Source: an uncultured Collinsella sp.
Lineage (GTDB): Bacteria > Actinomycetota > Coriobacteriia > Coriobacteriales > Coriobacteriaceae
Assembly: GCA_937995345.1 (NCBI GenBank)
Contig: CALKKS010000032.1
Span: 1-44,932, forward strand
DNA length: 44,932 nt
Reading direction: 5' to 3'
Under the pieces are notes generated by a model. That model searched no databases. It saw nothing but the letters and a program-made list of their open reading frames with translations, and was not told the DNA's origin. Shown here piece after piece: positions 17,080-26,585 of this stretch (the first letter of the stretch is position 1; each line of letters opens with the position of its first letter). The translations under genes were made by a program, and so were the position numbers.

Positions 17080-17093
17080 CACGATAAATAAAA

Positions 17094-17123
17094 GCGGGCG
17101 AGCCAGTCTCCCGGCTCGCCCGC
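17094..17123. terminator. bidirectional terminator between converging genes
   Basis: GCGGGCGAGCC (17094-17104) pairs perfectly with GGCTCGCCCGC (17113-17123). The T-rich side (TTTTATTTAT) favours the minus-strand operon, but the hairpin also follows the adhesin stop. Confidence 0.8.
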
Positions 17124-17146
17124 CTTACGCATAAACGATGAATCGG

Positions 17147-17365
17147 CTATTCAGCAGATGACGAACCGCCATCGATGGCTGCCTGATCGGACTCGGAAAT
17201 ACCGTCGGCACCCAAACTTTGCTCTTGCTCCACCTCTTCGTTCATTGTTGTCTCGGGCGTCGAGCCCTTAACGCCAACGACATACGCGGCCCCAAAGCCC
17301 AATGCGATTGCGATCAGGGTCAAGATCAGATAGATGGGCCAATGGCGCTTGATGTACGAAAACAC
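17147..17365 (-). CDS. small single-TM membrane protein
   Basis: A 72-residue protein with a short basic N-terminus, one membrane helix (about 11-31, containing a Gly/Ala face) and an acidic Ser/Glu-rich tail that probably lies outside. The family was not recognised. It starts at GTG with AAGGAG 5 nt upstream, 22 nt after the M28-like gene, so it is the last gene of that operon and may act with the larger membrane protein. Confidence 0.75.
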   Translation of the reverse strand: MFSYIKRHWPIYLILTLIAIALGFGAAYVVGVKGSTPETTMNEEVEQEQSLGADGISESDQAAIDGGSSSAE

Positions 17366-17387
17366 GCTGACTCCTTAGCGGATCTGT

Positions 17388-20300
17388 CTACGAACGACGA
17401 ATGACCTCGGTCACGACCTCGGACACCGTAGCGATATTGGTCGGATTGACGTTGTACGGCAGGTCATCCTCGGTGCGAGCGCAGGCAAGGCGCGGGCCGT
17501 CCACACCGGCGATCGTAAGGGCGCGACGGCTTGCCTCGAGCGCTGCGGATGCATCGGTTTTTGCATAGGGCATCTCGAACGCACCGCAATCGACGTGGAA
17601 CGACTTACACACCTTGCTGACAAGATTCATGATGCGGCGATCGCCCTTAAAGAGCTGCTGCTCGCCCTCGACCGTTACCACCGAAAGCCTGCCGGCACCG
17701 ATAGACTCAAGGTTGATGAAGAACACACCGCGGAGCTTGTCACGATGCGAGGCCAAAAACGCCCTCATGCCGGCGCCGTCGCAATCGGACGCGCCCGTTG
17801 CGACGAACCAGATATCGTGGCCGAGCAGCTCATCGTCACCCATGGAGGCAACGGCCGAGAGCATATCCTCGGCAGAAGCACCATCGGAGGAGGTGGCGCC
17901 GCCCTTCCAACCGTCGTCGTCATCCTCGAAGTTATCCCACGAGCCAATGCCGCGGCCAGACTTCTTGGCATCGTAATCGTCCTCGACGCCCAGCCAGTCG
18001 CTCATGCTGTCCTGCTCATTCTTCTTTTTACGACCGAACAAGCCACCCAGGCCACGCTTCTGCGGCTTGGCGCCCGTCGAAGCGGGAGCCGAGATGGTCT
18101 CGAGCGGCTGTGCGCCCGAGGAGATGGGCATGGGGGTCGCGACCGGTGCCGATGTGGGCTCGGGGCCCTGCGCCGTCGCAAAGGGATCATTTGTCTGTGC
18201 CGAAGGATCGGGAAGATCGAATAGCGACGTGCGGGACGCGACGTTGGCCTGTTGCATCGAAGGCAGCGACGGATCGGGGACCGAGGCCAGCGGCGACGAA
18301 GAGGGCGCAGGAGCGGAGGCCGGATCGGGGATATTCATTTGCTGGCGCGGAGGCACCTGAGACGAAATCTGCGCCATGAGGGAGTCAACCGTCTCGTCCT
18401 GCGTGGGAGCGACATTGGCCACCGTGGCGCCGGGGTCGCTCGGCGCGGGCATGGTAAAGATCTGCGTAGAATAAGGCCTGGACACATCCGTCTTGGGAGC
18501 CTCGTCAACCGCAGGGGACTCCTGCTCCATCGCAGGAGCCTCGACCTGCTCGGGCGCGCTGGCCTCAACGGAATCGGCCTCGTCGGCAACCGAATCATCG
18601 GCGGCGTCCTGGGCATCATCGGAGCTGGGAAGGGGCTCGGCAATTGCGGTGCCCTGCTTCTCAAACGTCATCGTGGCATCAAATGACATGGTGCTATCGA
18701 CCGGCTGCTGCGCATCAAAGGACGTCGTAGCCTCGGCAACGTCAGCGGACATCGGCTGCGGAGCCTCAAAGGACGTCGTGGCGTCGGCGACATCGACAGG
18801 CTCCGACTGCTCGGCCTCGCTCTGCTCGAACTCCTGTGCCGCACGCTCGCGCTCGGCCTCGGCGGCCTGCTGCTGGGCGATGGCCTCCCGCTCGGCGGCA
18901 TCGCGGGCAGCGGCGCGCTTTTCCTCAAAGTCATCGACGAACTTCTTGCCCTTCGCAAAGGCACCCTTAAAGAAGCTAGAAGCGCTGGCACCAATCGAGG
19001 AGAACGCGGAAGCGATATCGGCATGGGGCGTTGTCGAGGGAATCTCGGCCGAGAAATCAGTGTCACTCTCATAGGACACGCGCTGCGGATACCCGTCATA
19101 GTCTTCGTCGGCGGTCTCGTCTTCAACCTGTGCCGGAGCGGCAGGCGCCAGAATATCCAGACCGGCTGCAGAATCGAGCGCGGGCTTTGCGTCAGACTCC
19201 GCGGCAGCAACAGGGGCAGCGACCGGCTCGGCGGGAGCAACAGCCGTATTCGCCGCGGGCGCAGGCTCCTGTGCAACGGGAGCAGGCTCCGGCTCAAACG
19301 TCGGCTCCTCGCCCTCTTCGTAATCAAGCATGCAGGACTCGGGCAGCATGCCAAGCGCACGGATGGCATCCGAACCAAAGCGGATATTGCCAGCGGCATT
19401 GCGATAGAGTCTGGGCTTAGGCTCGGCAACTTCGACCGCCACGGGCTCCCCCGCCGGCTCGGCGGTGGACTTTTCCTCGGTGGACACTTCGGCCTGGGCA
19501 GTCTGGTCTTGAGCCTCGGGCGCGATAACGCCAATCAGCGTCTCGTCGACAGAGGCACCCTCAAAACCATCGATCTGCCCATCAAAAGCCTCCTCCTGCT
19601 CGGGTACATCGTCAGGCGCCACCGGCTGGCCAAACTCGTCCTCGTCGTAGGAAGGTTCCTCATATTCAATGGTGTTGCCGTAGTCGTTTTGCTGCTGGAC
19701 CGTGGCATACTCGGCCGCCGCGCGCGCCATCTCCTCGGCGCGACGCTTCTGCTCGCCGAAATAGGTATCGAATGGAATGTCGTCGGGGAACTCGTTTTCG
19801 CCCTGATAGGGGGCAACGTTGTCCATGACACCGAGCATGGCGGCAACAGAGGACTTGTTGCACACCGCGCCAGACGTGTAGGGAAGCACAAAACGGTTGG
19901 AGATGATATTGGCGGCGTTGGCCAGTGCCACAAGGGAGGCCAGAATCGCGACAACCCACAGCAGCACCTTGAGCACGCCGGGAAGCGGCAGGATACGCAG
20001 GATGGCAACAGCCGCGGGTGCGATCGTGGCGACAGGCAGGAGCTTGGCGATAAGCGCGCGATACGGAGCGTAGGGCTCGCGAGCAAGGAGCTCGGCACGG
20101 GGGGAATCATAGTGCGCCATCACGACGACCGGGCGGTTGCGCGGAGACGCAAGCGGGCCCGAGGCCTTGTGATAGGCGATGACATTTTGGCTCACACCGG
20201 TCTTCCCCAGGCGCGAAACCACGGGATGTCCCGTGCGCTCGAGCACATAGAGCACGGCACCGACAATGGCCAGCAAGGTGCCGACCAAGCCGATACCGCC

Positions 20301-20525
20301 GCCGATGCCCATCAGCAGGGCGCCGGCAAACGCCAGAATACCGGTAACGGCAAACGCCAACCTGCTGGGCGCGGGAGCATTAAATTCCTGCACCTCGGGG
20401 TCAAAGCCGTGGTTGCGGAAAATCTGAGCGATATCCTCGGCAGCCAGGCGCTCTTCTTCACTGCACGCCGGCGTAATGCCGGTGTTCTGCAGCAGGTGGT
20501 TAATATAGTTCTGGGTGTTCGCCAT
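17388..20525 (-). CDS. M28-like membrane protein, probably catalytically degenerate, with long disordered insert
   Basis: About 1045 residues. The N-terminal region (1-250) resembles M28 zinc peptidases: VVVMAHYDSP gives His138 and Asp140. It is interrupted by membrane helices near 57-95 and 160-205. The position of the usual bridging Asp reads CNKSS (Asn223/Lys224). A Glu/Ala/Pro/Ser-rich, apparently disordered insertion of nearly 600 residues follows. The C-terminal piece (about 880-1045) resumes the fold, with FINLESIG. The catalytic Glu-Glu motif is replaced by ASDCDG, and the final His-containing loop reads PYNVNPTNIATV. ATG 20525 is chosen because GGAG lies 5 nt upstream; a longer frame to 20675 lacks support. 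Peptidase activity is doubtful; a scaffold or binding role is possible. Confidence 0.8.
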   Translation of the reverse strand: MANTQNYINHLLQNTGITPACSEEERLAAEDIAQIFRNHGFDPEVQEFNAPAPSRLAFAVTGILAFAGALLMGIGGGIGLVGTLLAIVGAVLYVLERTGHPVVSRLGKTGVSQNVIAYHKASGPLASPRNRPVVVMAHYDSPRAELLAREPYAPYRALIAKLLPVATIAPAAVAILRILPLPGVLKVLLWVVAILASLVALANAANIISNRFVLPYTSGAVCNKSSVAAMLGVMDNVAPYQGENEFPDDIPFDTYFGEQKRRAEEMARAAAEYATVQQQNDYGNTIEYEEPSYDEDEFGQPVAPDDVPEQEEAFDGQIDGFEGASVDETLIGVIAPEAQDQTAQAEVSTEEKSTAEPAGEPVAVEVAEPKPRLYRNAAGNIRFGSDAIRALGMLPESCMLDYEEGEEPTFEPEPAPVAQEPAPAANTAVAPAEPVAAPVAAAESDAKPALDSAAGLDILAPAAPAQVEDETADEDYDGYPQRVSYESDTDFSAEIPSTTPHADIASAFSSIGASASSFFKGAFAKGKKFVDDFEEKRAAARDAAEREAIAQQQAAEAERERAAQEFEQSEAEQSEPVDVADATTSFEAPQPMSADVAEATTSFDAQQPVDSTMSFDATMTFEKQGTAIAEPLPSSDDAQDAADDSVADEADSVEASAPEQVEAPAMEQESPAVDEAPKTDVSRPYSTQIFTMPAPSDPGATVANVAPTQDETVDSLMAQISSQVPPRQQMNIPDPASAPAPSSSPLASVPDPSLPSMQQANVASRTSLFDLPDPSAQTNDPFATAQGPEPTSAPVATPMPISSGAQPLETISAPASTGAKPQKRGLGGLFGRKKKNEQDSMSDWLGVEDDYDAKKSGRGIGSWDNFEDDDDGWKGGATSSDGASAEDMLSAVASMGDDELLGHDIWFVATGASDCDGAGMRAFLASHRDKLRGVFFINLESIGAGRLSVVTVEGEQQLFKGDRRIMNLVSKVCKSFHVDCGAFEMPYAKTDASAALEASRRALTIAGVDGPRLACARTEDDLPYNVNPTNIATVSEVVTEVIRRS

Positions 20526-20723
20526 GTGCGCTCCACATCCATAATCCGACAAATAGGCCCAATGCATGCACATTAGAACCGTATATAGTCGAAAGTATAC
20601 CCCGAGCGAGCGCAAACGACCGAATTCGGGCCATCTTAACGCCGCGAGCGGACAAGGATATAGCCTAATCTCCATATCGGACTAAAATCATGGCATCAAA
20701 CGACCTTCCCATGCGAGGACTCT

Positions 20724-21746
20724 ATGACGGCAAGCGACGCGACCGCGACAATTAAAAAGGGGGCACCCGAGCTCGGTTTCGATAAAACGGCTCAGCGCAT
20801 CCTCAACCTTTTCTTTGTACTCAACAGTTCTCCCGAACCGCTGACGACCGAGCAAATCGTCCTAGATTCCGATTTGGGATACGGCTCGGGCAATATCGAC
20901 TCAGACAAGCGCAAGTTCCGCCGCGATCGCGACAAGCTGCTCGAACGCGGCATCGTTATCAGGGAGGTTCGTGCTGCCGGAGCGCAGGAAACCGAGGAGA
21001 GTGCGTGGACGATCGACCGCGAGCACACGTTTGCCGCGGGTGGTCTCATCACCGCAGACGATGCCGACATCCTACTCAACGCCATCGACCAGACACTCGC
21101 GGCAGGCTCATCCGCCTTTGCCGCGCCGCTTGCCGACATTCGCTCCAAGATTGCCTACCTCACCGGCATGTCGACGACAGGAGAGGCACCGATCCGCCGC
21201 TCTCCCGCCGTCGATGCGGTATGGAGCGCCTTTGCCGAGCGTTGCGCGCTGCGCTTTTTGTACCAAAACGGACGCGGCGAACAACGCGAGCGGACCGTTT
21301 GCGTCTACGGCATGTTCGAGCGCGAGGGTACGGCATACTTCTGCGGCCTCGACAATGCCACCGACAATATCAGAACATTCCGCTGCGACCGCATCATTCG
21401 CGCCTGGAGACCTTCGAAAACCTACGCCATTCCTGCGGATTTCAACCTCAACGATTACTTATTCTTTGAGTTCGATTTTGCCGACCGCCCACCCGTTGCG
21501 GCTACGTTCTCGTTCGCGCGTGAAGCGCAGGCCGATATGATCAGCGGTCTCACACGCGGACGAGGCGAACTCATGCGCACCGAAGCAGGTTGGACCTGGG
21601 CCGTTGACGTGCGCGACTTTGAAGCCGCAGCCTCGTTTTGTATGGCCCATGCCATGGATGGCATGAGGCCCGTCGCCCCCGATTCTCTCAAGCGGGCGTG
21701 GAATCACCTCATCGAAAGGACGGTGCACGAGCATGCCCGTGCGTAA
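20724..21746 (+). CDS. WYL-domain transcriptional regulator (PafB-like)
   Basis: A 340-residue protein with an N-terminal helix-turn-helix (about 20-75; KTAQRILNLFFVLNSS...LTTEQIV). A middle helical region and a WYL domain follow (about 165-260: LRFLYQNGRGE, then RTFRCDRI). WYL proteins usually sense nucleic acid or other ligands. In other actinobacteria the tandem PafB/PafC pair activates DNA-damage genes. The WYL tripeptide itself is AYF here. GAGG sits 5 nt before the ATG. The gene overlaps the next WYL gene by 14 nt. A PafBC-like heterodimer is inferred from the arrangement and size. Confidence 0.85.
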   Translation: MTASDATATIKKGAPELGFDKTAQRILNLFFVLNSSPEPLTTEQIVLDSDLGYGSGNIDSDKRKFRRDRDKLLERGIVIREVRAAGAQETEESAWTIDREHTFAAGGLITADDADILLNAIDQTLAAGSSAFAAPLADIRSKIAYLTGMSTTGEAPIRRSPAVDAVWSAFAERCALRFLYQNGRGEQRERTVCVYGMFEREGTAYFCGLDNATDNIRTFRCDRIIRAWRPSKTYAIPADFNLNDYLFFEFDFADRPPVAATFSFAREAQADMISGLTRGRGELMRTEAGWTWAVDVRDFEAAASFCMAHAMDGMRPVAPDSLKRAWNHLIERTVHEHARA

Positions 21747-22650
21747 ACTCACCAGCGAGCAAAGACTCTCGCGCGCCATCGACATCATGGAGGCCCTCTA
21801 CGCCGCCGGCGAGAATGGCATGACACGAGACGAGCTTTGCTGTCGCTTTGATATCACGGGGGCATCGCTCGACGAGATTCTCGAGATCGTCTCGACGCTT
21901 GCGGACCGAGAATCGGGCGCACGTATTATCTGCGAACGCCGCGGCGAGTGCGTGGTCCTCACCGGTGATGCGGGGCGCGTGCTACCGCTGCGCCTGAGTG
22001 CCGCCGAGGGCGCTGTGCTCAACCATGAACTTGAATCATTGGGGATCGAACCCCAAGCGGCGGCTCGAATACGGCGCGCTCTTCTTCCCAAAGAGCTCGG
22101 CTACAACCAGCGCGTCTTTGACACCGTCGCCCACGGATCGCACTGGCAGCAGCTGAGCTGCGCCATTCGGGACGGCGTTCGCTGCCGCATCTCGTATCGC
22201 TCGATGGATGACACGCAGGCGCGCGAGCGTTTGGTCGACCCCTTGCGCATCACAACAAACGGCGACCAAACGTATCTGATTGCCTGGGATGTCGCGATCG
22301 ACGAACAGCGTACCTATCGTATGGATAAAATCGAGGGCCTGGTCTTGACCGACGACTCCGTCGTGCGCCACGCGCCGGAGCCCGCGACCCTCCACGACTC
22401 CCTCGCCCAGGCGGAGCTGAGCGCGAAGCTTCTCATGCCGCGCGCCTTGGCAGAGCGCCTAGACTGGCCCGGCATCATGTCGATTGAACCCAATGGGGCG
22501 GACAGCTCAACAGTGAACGTGCGCTACGGCTCCGAGCGCTGGCTGTTAAGCCAAGTAATCGCAGCGGGCGGGGCCATCCGCATCTTGGATGACCCCGCCC
22601 TGTCAGAGCGTCTGTGCGATATGGCAAAATCCCTCGTCTGTCCGCTTTAG
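21733..22650 (+). CDS. WYL-domain transcriptional regulator (PafC-like)
   Basis: A 305-residue partner of the preceding regulator. The N-terminal HTH (about 8-60; LSRAIDIMEALYAAGENGMTRDEL) precedes a linker and a WYL domain (about 145-210) with VDPLRITTNGDQTYLIAWD and RTYRMDKI. The C-terminal region (about 230-305) resembles the WCX extension. The ATG lies inside the end of the upstream gene, so translation is probably coupled. Its stop overlaps, in convergent orientation, the last codons of the DinG-type helicase gene by 4 bp, so antisense interference between the two operons is possible. Confidence 0.85.
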   Translation: MPVRKLTSEQRLSRAIDIMEALYAAGENGMTRDELCCRFDITGASLDEILEIVSTLADRESGARIICERRGECVVLTGDAGRVLPLRLSAAEGAVLNHELESLGIEPQAAARIRRALLPKELGYNQRVFDTVAHGSHWQQLSCAIRDGVRCRISYRSMDDTQARERLVDPLRITTNGDQTYLIAWDVAIDEQRTYRMDKIEGLVLTDDSVVRHAPEPATLHDSLAQAELSAKLLMPRALAERLDWPGIMSIEPNGADSSTVNVRYGSERWLLSQVIAAGGAIRILDDPALSERLCDMAKSLVCPL

Positions 22651-25541
22651 CGGCACCGCTCGTGGCGTGCGCGCCACAGCTGTAGATAGTGCCCGATTTG
22701 TGCCGACTCGATGCGCTGATAGGAGCTCGTGGGCAGCGACGTTAAGAATTTCTTGCCGTAGCCCTTCGTCACCAGGCGCGGGTCGGCCAAGATGAGTACG
22801 CCGCAATCGGTCGATGAGCGAATGAGGCGACCGGCTGCCTGCTTGACCTCGAGCACGGCCTCGGGCAGCGAATAGCGCGCCCAAGCGCGGTCTTCACGCA
22901 GATTGCGCTCGCATGAGAGCGGGTCTGTGGGGCTCGAGAACGGCAGCTTGGGGATGATGACGCAGCGCAGCGTCTCGCCGCTGGCGTCAAACCCTTCCCA
23001 AAAGGCCTTAAGCGCAAAGAGCGACGAGGTCGGTTCGTTGATAAAGCGATCGCGCAGGCGGCGAGGGGACGAGTTGCGCTGCTGGCAGTTGAGTTCCAGG
23101 CCCGCACGAGCCATCTTGGGCTCGACGCGATCGTACAGCTCCTCCATGTCACGCCTGTTGGTGAACAGCGTGAGCACCGAGCCGCCCATGGCAAGATGAG
23201 CGTCGACCAGCACGCGCTCGAGCGCCGAAAGATAGCCTTCGCGGTCGCGCGGATCGGGAATATCCCCAGCCACGACCACGGCCATATTCGAATCGAAGTC
23301 GTAGCTCGAATCCAAGTGCAGCGACGATGATGTCGAGGCACCGATGCGATCGAGGCCGACGGCGTGGTTAAAGTGCTCAAAGCTCTTGGAAACCGTCATG
23401 GTCGCCGATGCAAAGATAGCCGTGTGGACCTCGGGCAGCCACTCGGTTGCCAAGGCCTCGCCAATATCGATGCGTTCCGCGGTCATCGACTCGCCGCCGG
23501 CGCGCAGGCGGCGATTGACTTGCAGCGAATACACGTAGTGTTCGTCGGTACCGTCAATGATGAGCTTGAGGTTCTCGGCCAGCTCGTGCAGGCGGCGCGA
23601 GATATCACCCAGGTCGACAACGACCTCGGGCTTGTCGGCGGCAACGGCCTGTACCAGTGCGTCGACGCTCTTGTCAGCTTGTTCCAATGCGTCGATGGCA
23701 GTGTAGGCCGACTGTAAGAAATCATGCCAGTCGTCAGATTCGCGCAGCTCGGGGCCAATCCATAGGTTCGCATTGTCATAGCCACTGCGGGCACGGCGGC
23801 CAAGCTCGCGAACGCCGTCAAACACATCGGCAATCGCCATGCTCGCACGCACAACCGTCGACGTCGCCTTGGCGGTAAGACCCAGGTAGAGCGTAGAGCC
23901 CTCCGAGGTTGCCAAATCGCGGGAAACCTGGCTCAGCGCACCGGCGCTCGAGCCACCCAGGCGCTCAAACAGAACGCGCGATTCATCCGCCGACACCACG
24001 CGCGCCCATTGACGGCGTGCCTCGCGCTCGATGGAGTGGGCCTCATCGATTACCCAGTGACGAATCGGAGGCAAGATTCTGCCCTCGGCCGCAACATTGC
24101 GGAACAGCAGGGAATGGTTGGTGACCACCACATCGGCATGCGCCGCGCGACGACGGGCACCGTGGACCAGGCATTTATCGGGGAAAAACGGGCATAGGCG
24201 ACGGGCGCACTCGCGCGACGCCGTCGTAAAGTCGGGACGGTTGACGCTGCGCCAGCGAATGCCGAGCGAGTCGAGGTCGCCATCGGCCGACTGACACACG
24301 TACGCCATGATGACTGCTACTGCCGTAAGCGTGTCGGCGGGATCACGCTTAGTCGTAATTTCGACTTGGCCGCGGCTCATGCGCTCAAGCTTGCGCAAGC
24401 ATGGATAGTGGTCATAGCCCTTGAGGGCGCAAAACGATAGACCTCCGTCCAGCTGCTCGGCAAGTTTGGGCAGCTCGTGATACATGAGCTGGTCGGCAAG
24501 ATTATTCGATTTAGTCGCGATACCAACCGTGATGTTGTTGCGGCGTGCGGCCTCGGCAAACGGCACCAGATAGGCCATCGATTTGCCGACGCCCGTCCCC
24601 GCCTCAATCACGCGATGCGTTCCCGTAACGAGCGCGTCACGGACCTCGAGCGCCATCGCGATCTGCTCATCGCGCGGCTCGTAGGTGGGATACATGCGAT
24701 TAACCAGGCCGCCCGGGGCATAGTCCGCCTCGATTTCCTCGCGGCTCGGCATCTTAAGGACCGGTAGGTCGTCCGCATCAACGCGATCATCGGCCCGATC
24801 GGCCTTGAGTACGTCGGCGCGGGCGGCGCTGAGAGAGAAGATGGAACCGGGGTTCTGCCCCGCCAAGAAGGAGAAGATGGGACGATAGGACCAGGGTACG
24901 TCGGGGTGCATGTCGGCCAGGCGCGCCATCAAGCCCTGAGGCAAGTCGGTGAGCGCCACGAGCAACACGCGCCACACACCACACAAGGCGTCGACATCGG
25001 CGTTGGCGCGGTGCGACACCGAGTCGCAGCCAAACAGGTCGGCCATGAAAGACAGCTTATGCGAGGCCAGGCGCGGAAGCGCGATGCGCGACAGTGCCAG
25101 CGAATCGATCCAGATGTCACTGACGTTGACGCCGCCCTTGACCGACTCGATAAATGAACGGTCGAAGGTGGCGTTATGCGCGATCACCGGGCAGCCGCCG
25201 ACAAAATCGGCGAGAGCGGCGACAGCCTCAACGGCCGACGGGGCATCTGCCACATCGGCGTTTGTAATGCTCGTGAGCTCGGTAATCTCGGCGGGAATCA
25301 GCTGCTTGGGATGCACGAAGGTATCGAAGCGATCGACAACCTCACGGCCCGAAAGACGAGCCGCCGATATCTCGATAAGCTCGTTGTCCTGCACCGAAAG
25401 ACCCGTGGTCTCGGTATCGAGGACGATAACATCTTCTTCGATGAGACCAAACGCTTGGGTTTTGGCGCGCTCGGCAAGCGTGGCATAGGAATCGATGACA
25501 AACTGCGGCGTTCCCGACGAAACAGCGTCCTCGATTAGCAT
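22647..25541 (-). CDS. dinG: DinG-family helicase with N-terminal DnaQ-like exonuclease
   Basis: A 964-residue protein. Residues 35-200 form a DEDD 3'-5' exonuclease: ExoI DTETTG (Asp42, Glu44), ExoII HNATFD, ExoIII HRANADVDA. The rest is a superfamily 2 XPD/DinG-type helicase with Walker A EAGTGVGKS, the DEAH box VIDEAHS, and cysteines around CALKGYDHYPC and CPFFPDKC that fit an iron-sulfur cluster. The C-terminal block has the QAAGRLIRS motif VI. The exonuclease-helicase fusion is common in Gram-positives. It probably unwinds or trims DNA, R-loop or RNA-DNA substrates in repair. The ATG overlaps the ddl stop by 7 nt. Confidence 0.93.
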   Translation of the reverse strand: MLIEDAVSSGTPQFVIDSYATLAERAKTQAFGLIEEDVIVLDTETTGLSVQDNELIEISAARLSGREVVDRFDTFVHPKQLIPAEITELTSITNADVADAPSAVEAVAALADFVGGCPVIAHNATFDRSFIESVKGGVNVSDIWIDSLALSRIALPRLASHKLSFMADLFGCDSVSHRANADVDALCGVWRVLLVALTDLPQGLMARLADMHPDVPWSYRPIFSFLAGQNPGSIFSLSAARADVLKADRADDRVDADDLPVLKMPSREEIEADYAPGGLVNRMYPTYEPRDEQIAMALEVRDALVTGTHRVIEAGTGVGKSMAYLVPFAEAARRNNITVGIATKSNNLADQLMYHELPKLAEQLDGGLSFCALKGYDHYPCLRKLERMSRGQVEITTKRDPADTLTAVAVIMAYVCQSADGDLDSLGIRWRSVNRPDFTTASRECARRLCPFFPDKCLVHGARRRAAHADVVVTNHSLLFRNVAAEGRILPPIRHWVIDEAHSIEREARRQWARVVSADESRVLFERLGGSSAGALSQVSRDLATSEGSTLYLGLTAKATSTVVRASMAIADVFDGVRELGRRARSGYDNANLWIGPELRESDDWHDFLQSAYTAIDALEQADKSVDALVQAVAADKPEVVVDLGDISRRLHELAENLKLIIDGTDEHYVYSLQVNRRLRAGGESMTAERIDIGEALATEWLPEVHTAIFASATMTVSKSFEHFNHAVGLDRIGASTSSSLHLDSSYDFDSNMAVVVAGDIPDPRDREGYLSALERVLVDAHLAMGGSVLTLFTNRRDMEELYDRVEPKMARAGLELNCQQRNSSPRRLRDRFINEPTSSLFALKAFWEGFDASGETLRCVIIPKLPFSSPTDPLSCERNLREDRAWARYSLPEAVLEVKQAAGRLIRSSTDCGVLILADPRLVTKGYGKKFLTSLPTSSYQRIESAQIGHYLQLWRARHERCR

Positions 25542-26500
25542 GCAACGCCCGCTCGACGAAGCCCCATGCGAATCAGACTGTCACAGACCTGCGGGAACGT
25601 CATGTCATCGGTGTGGCGAATCTCATCCGGATACAGCGACGTATCGGTCATGCCGGGAATCGTGTTGGTCTCGAGGATAACGGGGCCGCCCTCGCTCACG
25701 ATAAAGTCGCTGCGCGAGATACCCAGGCAGCCGAGTGCCTTATGGGCAGCACAGGCAAGCTCCTGGGCACGAGCGTAGTTCTCGGGCGAAATCTGCGCCG
25801 GAATGCGATGGATGTCCGTAGGGTCGACATACTTCACGTCCAGATCGTAGAACTCGCAGTCCTCGGGCTTACGGATCTCGACAATCGGCAGAGCGCGCAC
25901 GTCATCCTCGCCGTATACGCCGACGGTGATCTCGGTACCCTCGATGCACTTCTCGACCAGTACTTTGTCGCCAAACTCAAACGCCTTAGCGATGGCCGCG
26001 GGCAGCTCGGAGGGCTCGTGGACCAGGGAGATGCCATAGCTGGAGCCGTTAACGGCCGGCTTCACAAAGCAGCGCTCGCCACAAACCTCGACGATATGAT
26101 CGATATCGACTTCATCGCCCACTTCGAGCGCAAGGCCGGGGGCAATGGGAATGCCCGCCTTGGCGTACAGGAGCTTCGAGACCTCCTTGTCGGCACCGCA
26201 GGCGCTCGCGAGCACGCCCGAGGCCGTGTAGGGGATACCCAGGGTCTCCATGGCACCCTGCATGGCACCATCCTCACCGCCGGCGCCGTGCATGGCGATA
26301 AACGCCACGTCAAAGCCGCCGGTCGCCATGGTTACCATAAAATCATCGGCAGCCGTGTCGAGCAGCTTCACCGAAGTGTAGCCGGCCTCCTTCAGGGCCG
26401 CCACGACGTTCTTTCCCGAATTGAGCGAGATCTCGCGCTCAGCGGAATGACCGCCCGCCAAGACCGCTACGTGCATGTTCTCTAGGCTTTTACCCGGCAT
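25535..26500 (-). CDS. ddl: D-alanine--D-alanine ligase
   Basis: Makes D-Ala-D-Ala for peptidoglycan. The 321-residue ATP-grasp enzyme shows the AGGHSAEREISL start and MHGAGGEDGAMQG. ATP-binding VKPAVNGSSYGIS and VEKCIEGTEITVGV are present, with FYDLDVKY near the substrate site and the metal-binding ETNTIPGMT. The Tyr in FYDLDVKY agrees with D-Ala rather than D-lactate specificity, but this is only suggestive. GAGGAGG precedes the ATG by about 8 nt. It is the first gene of an operon with dinG, whose start it overlaps. Confidence 0.95.
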   Translation of the reverse strand: MPGKSLENMHVAVLAGGHSAEREISLNSGKNVVAALKEAGYTSVKLLDTAADDFMVTMATGGFDVAFIAMHGAGGEDGAMQGAMETLGIPYTASGVLASACGADKEVSKLLYAKAGIPIAPGLALEVGDEVDIDHIVEVCGERCFVKPAVNGSSYGISLVHEPSELPAAIAKAFEFGDKVLVEKCIEGTEITVGVYGEDDVRALPIVEIRKPEDCEFYDLDVKYVDPTDIHRIPAQISPENYARAQELACAAHKALGCLGISRSDFIVSEGGPVILETNTIPGMTDTSLYPDEIRHTDDMTFPQVCDSLIRMGLRRAGVAC

Positions 26501-26585
26501 GGGCAGACTCCTCCTCTATAATTTCTGCAGCTGATACCATATTGTAGCGATACCCTCTACGTTTCCCCAAAATCGAAAGGCTTCC

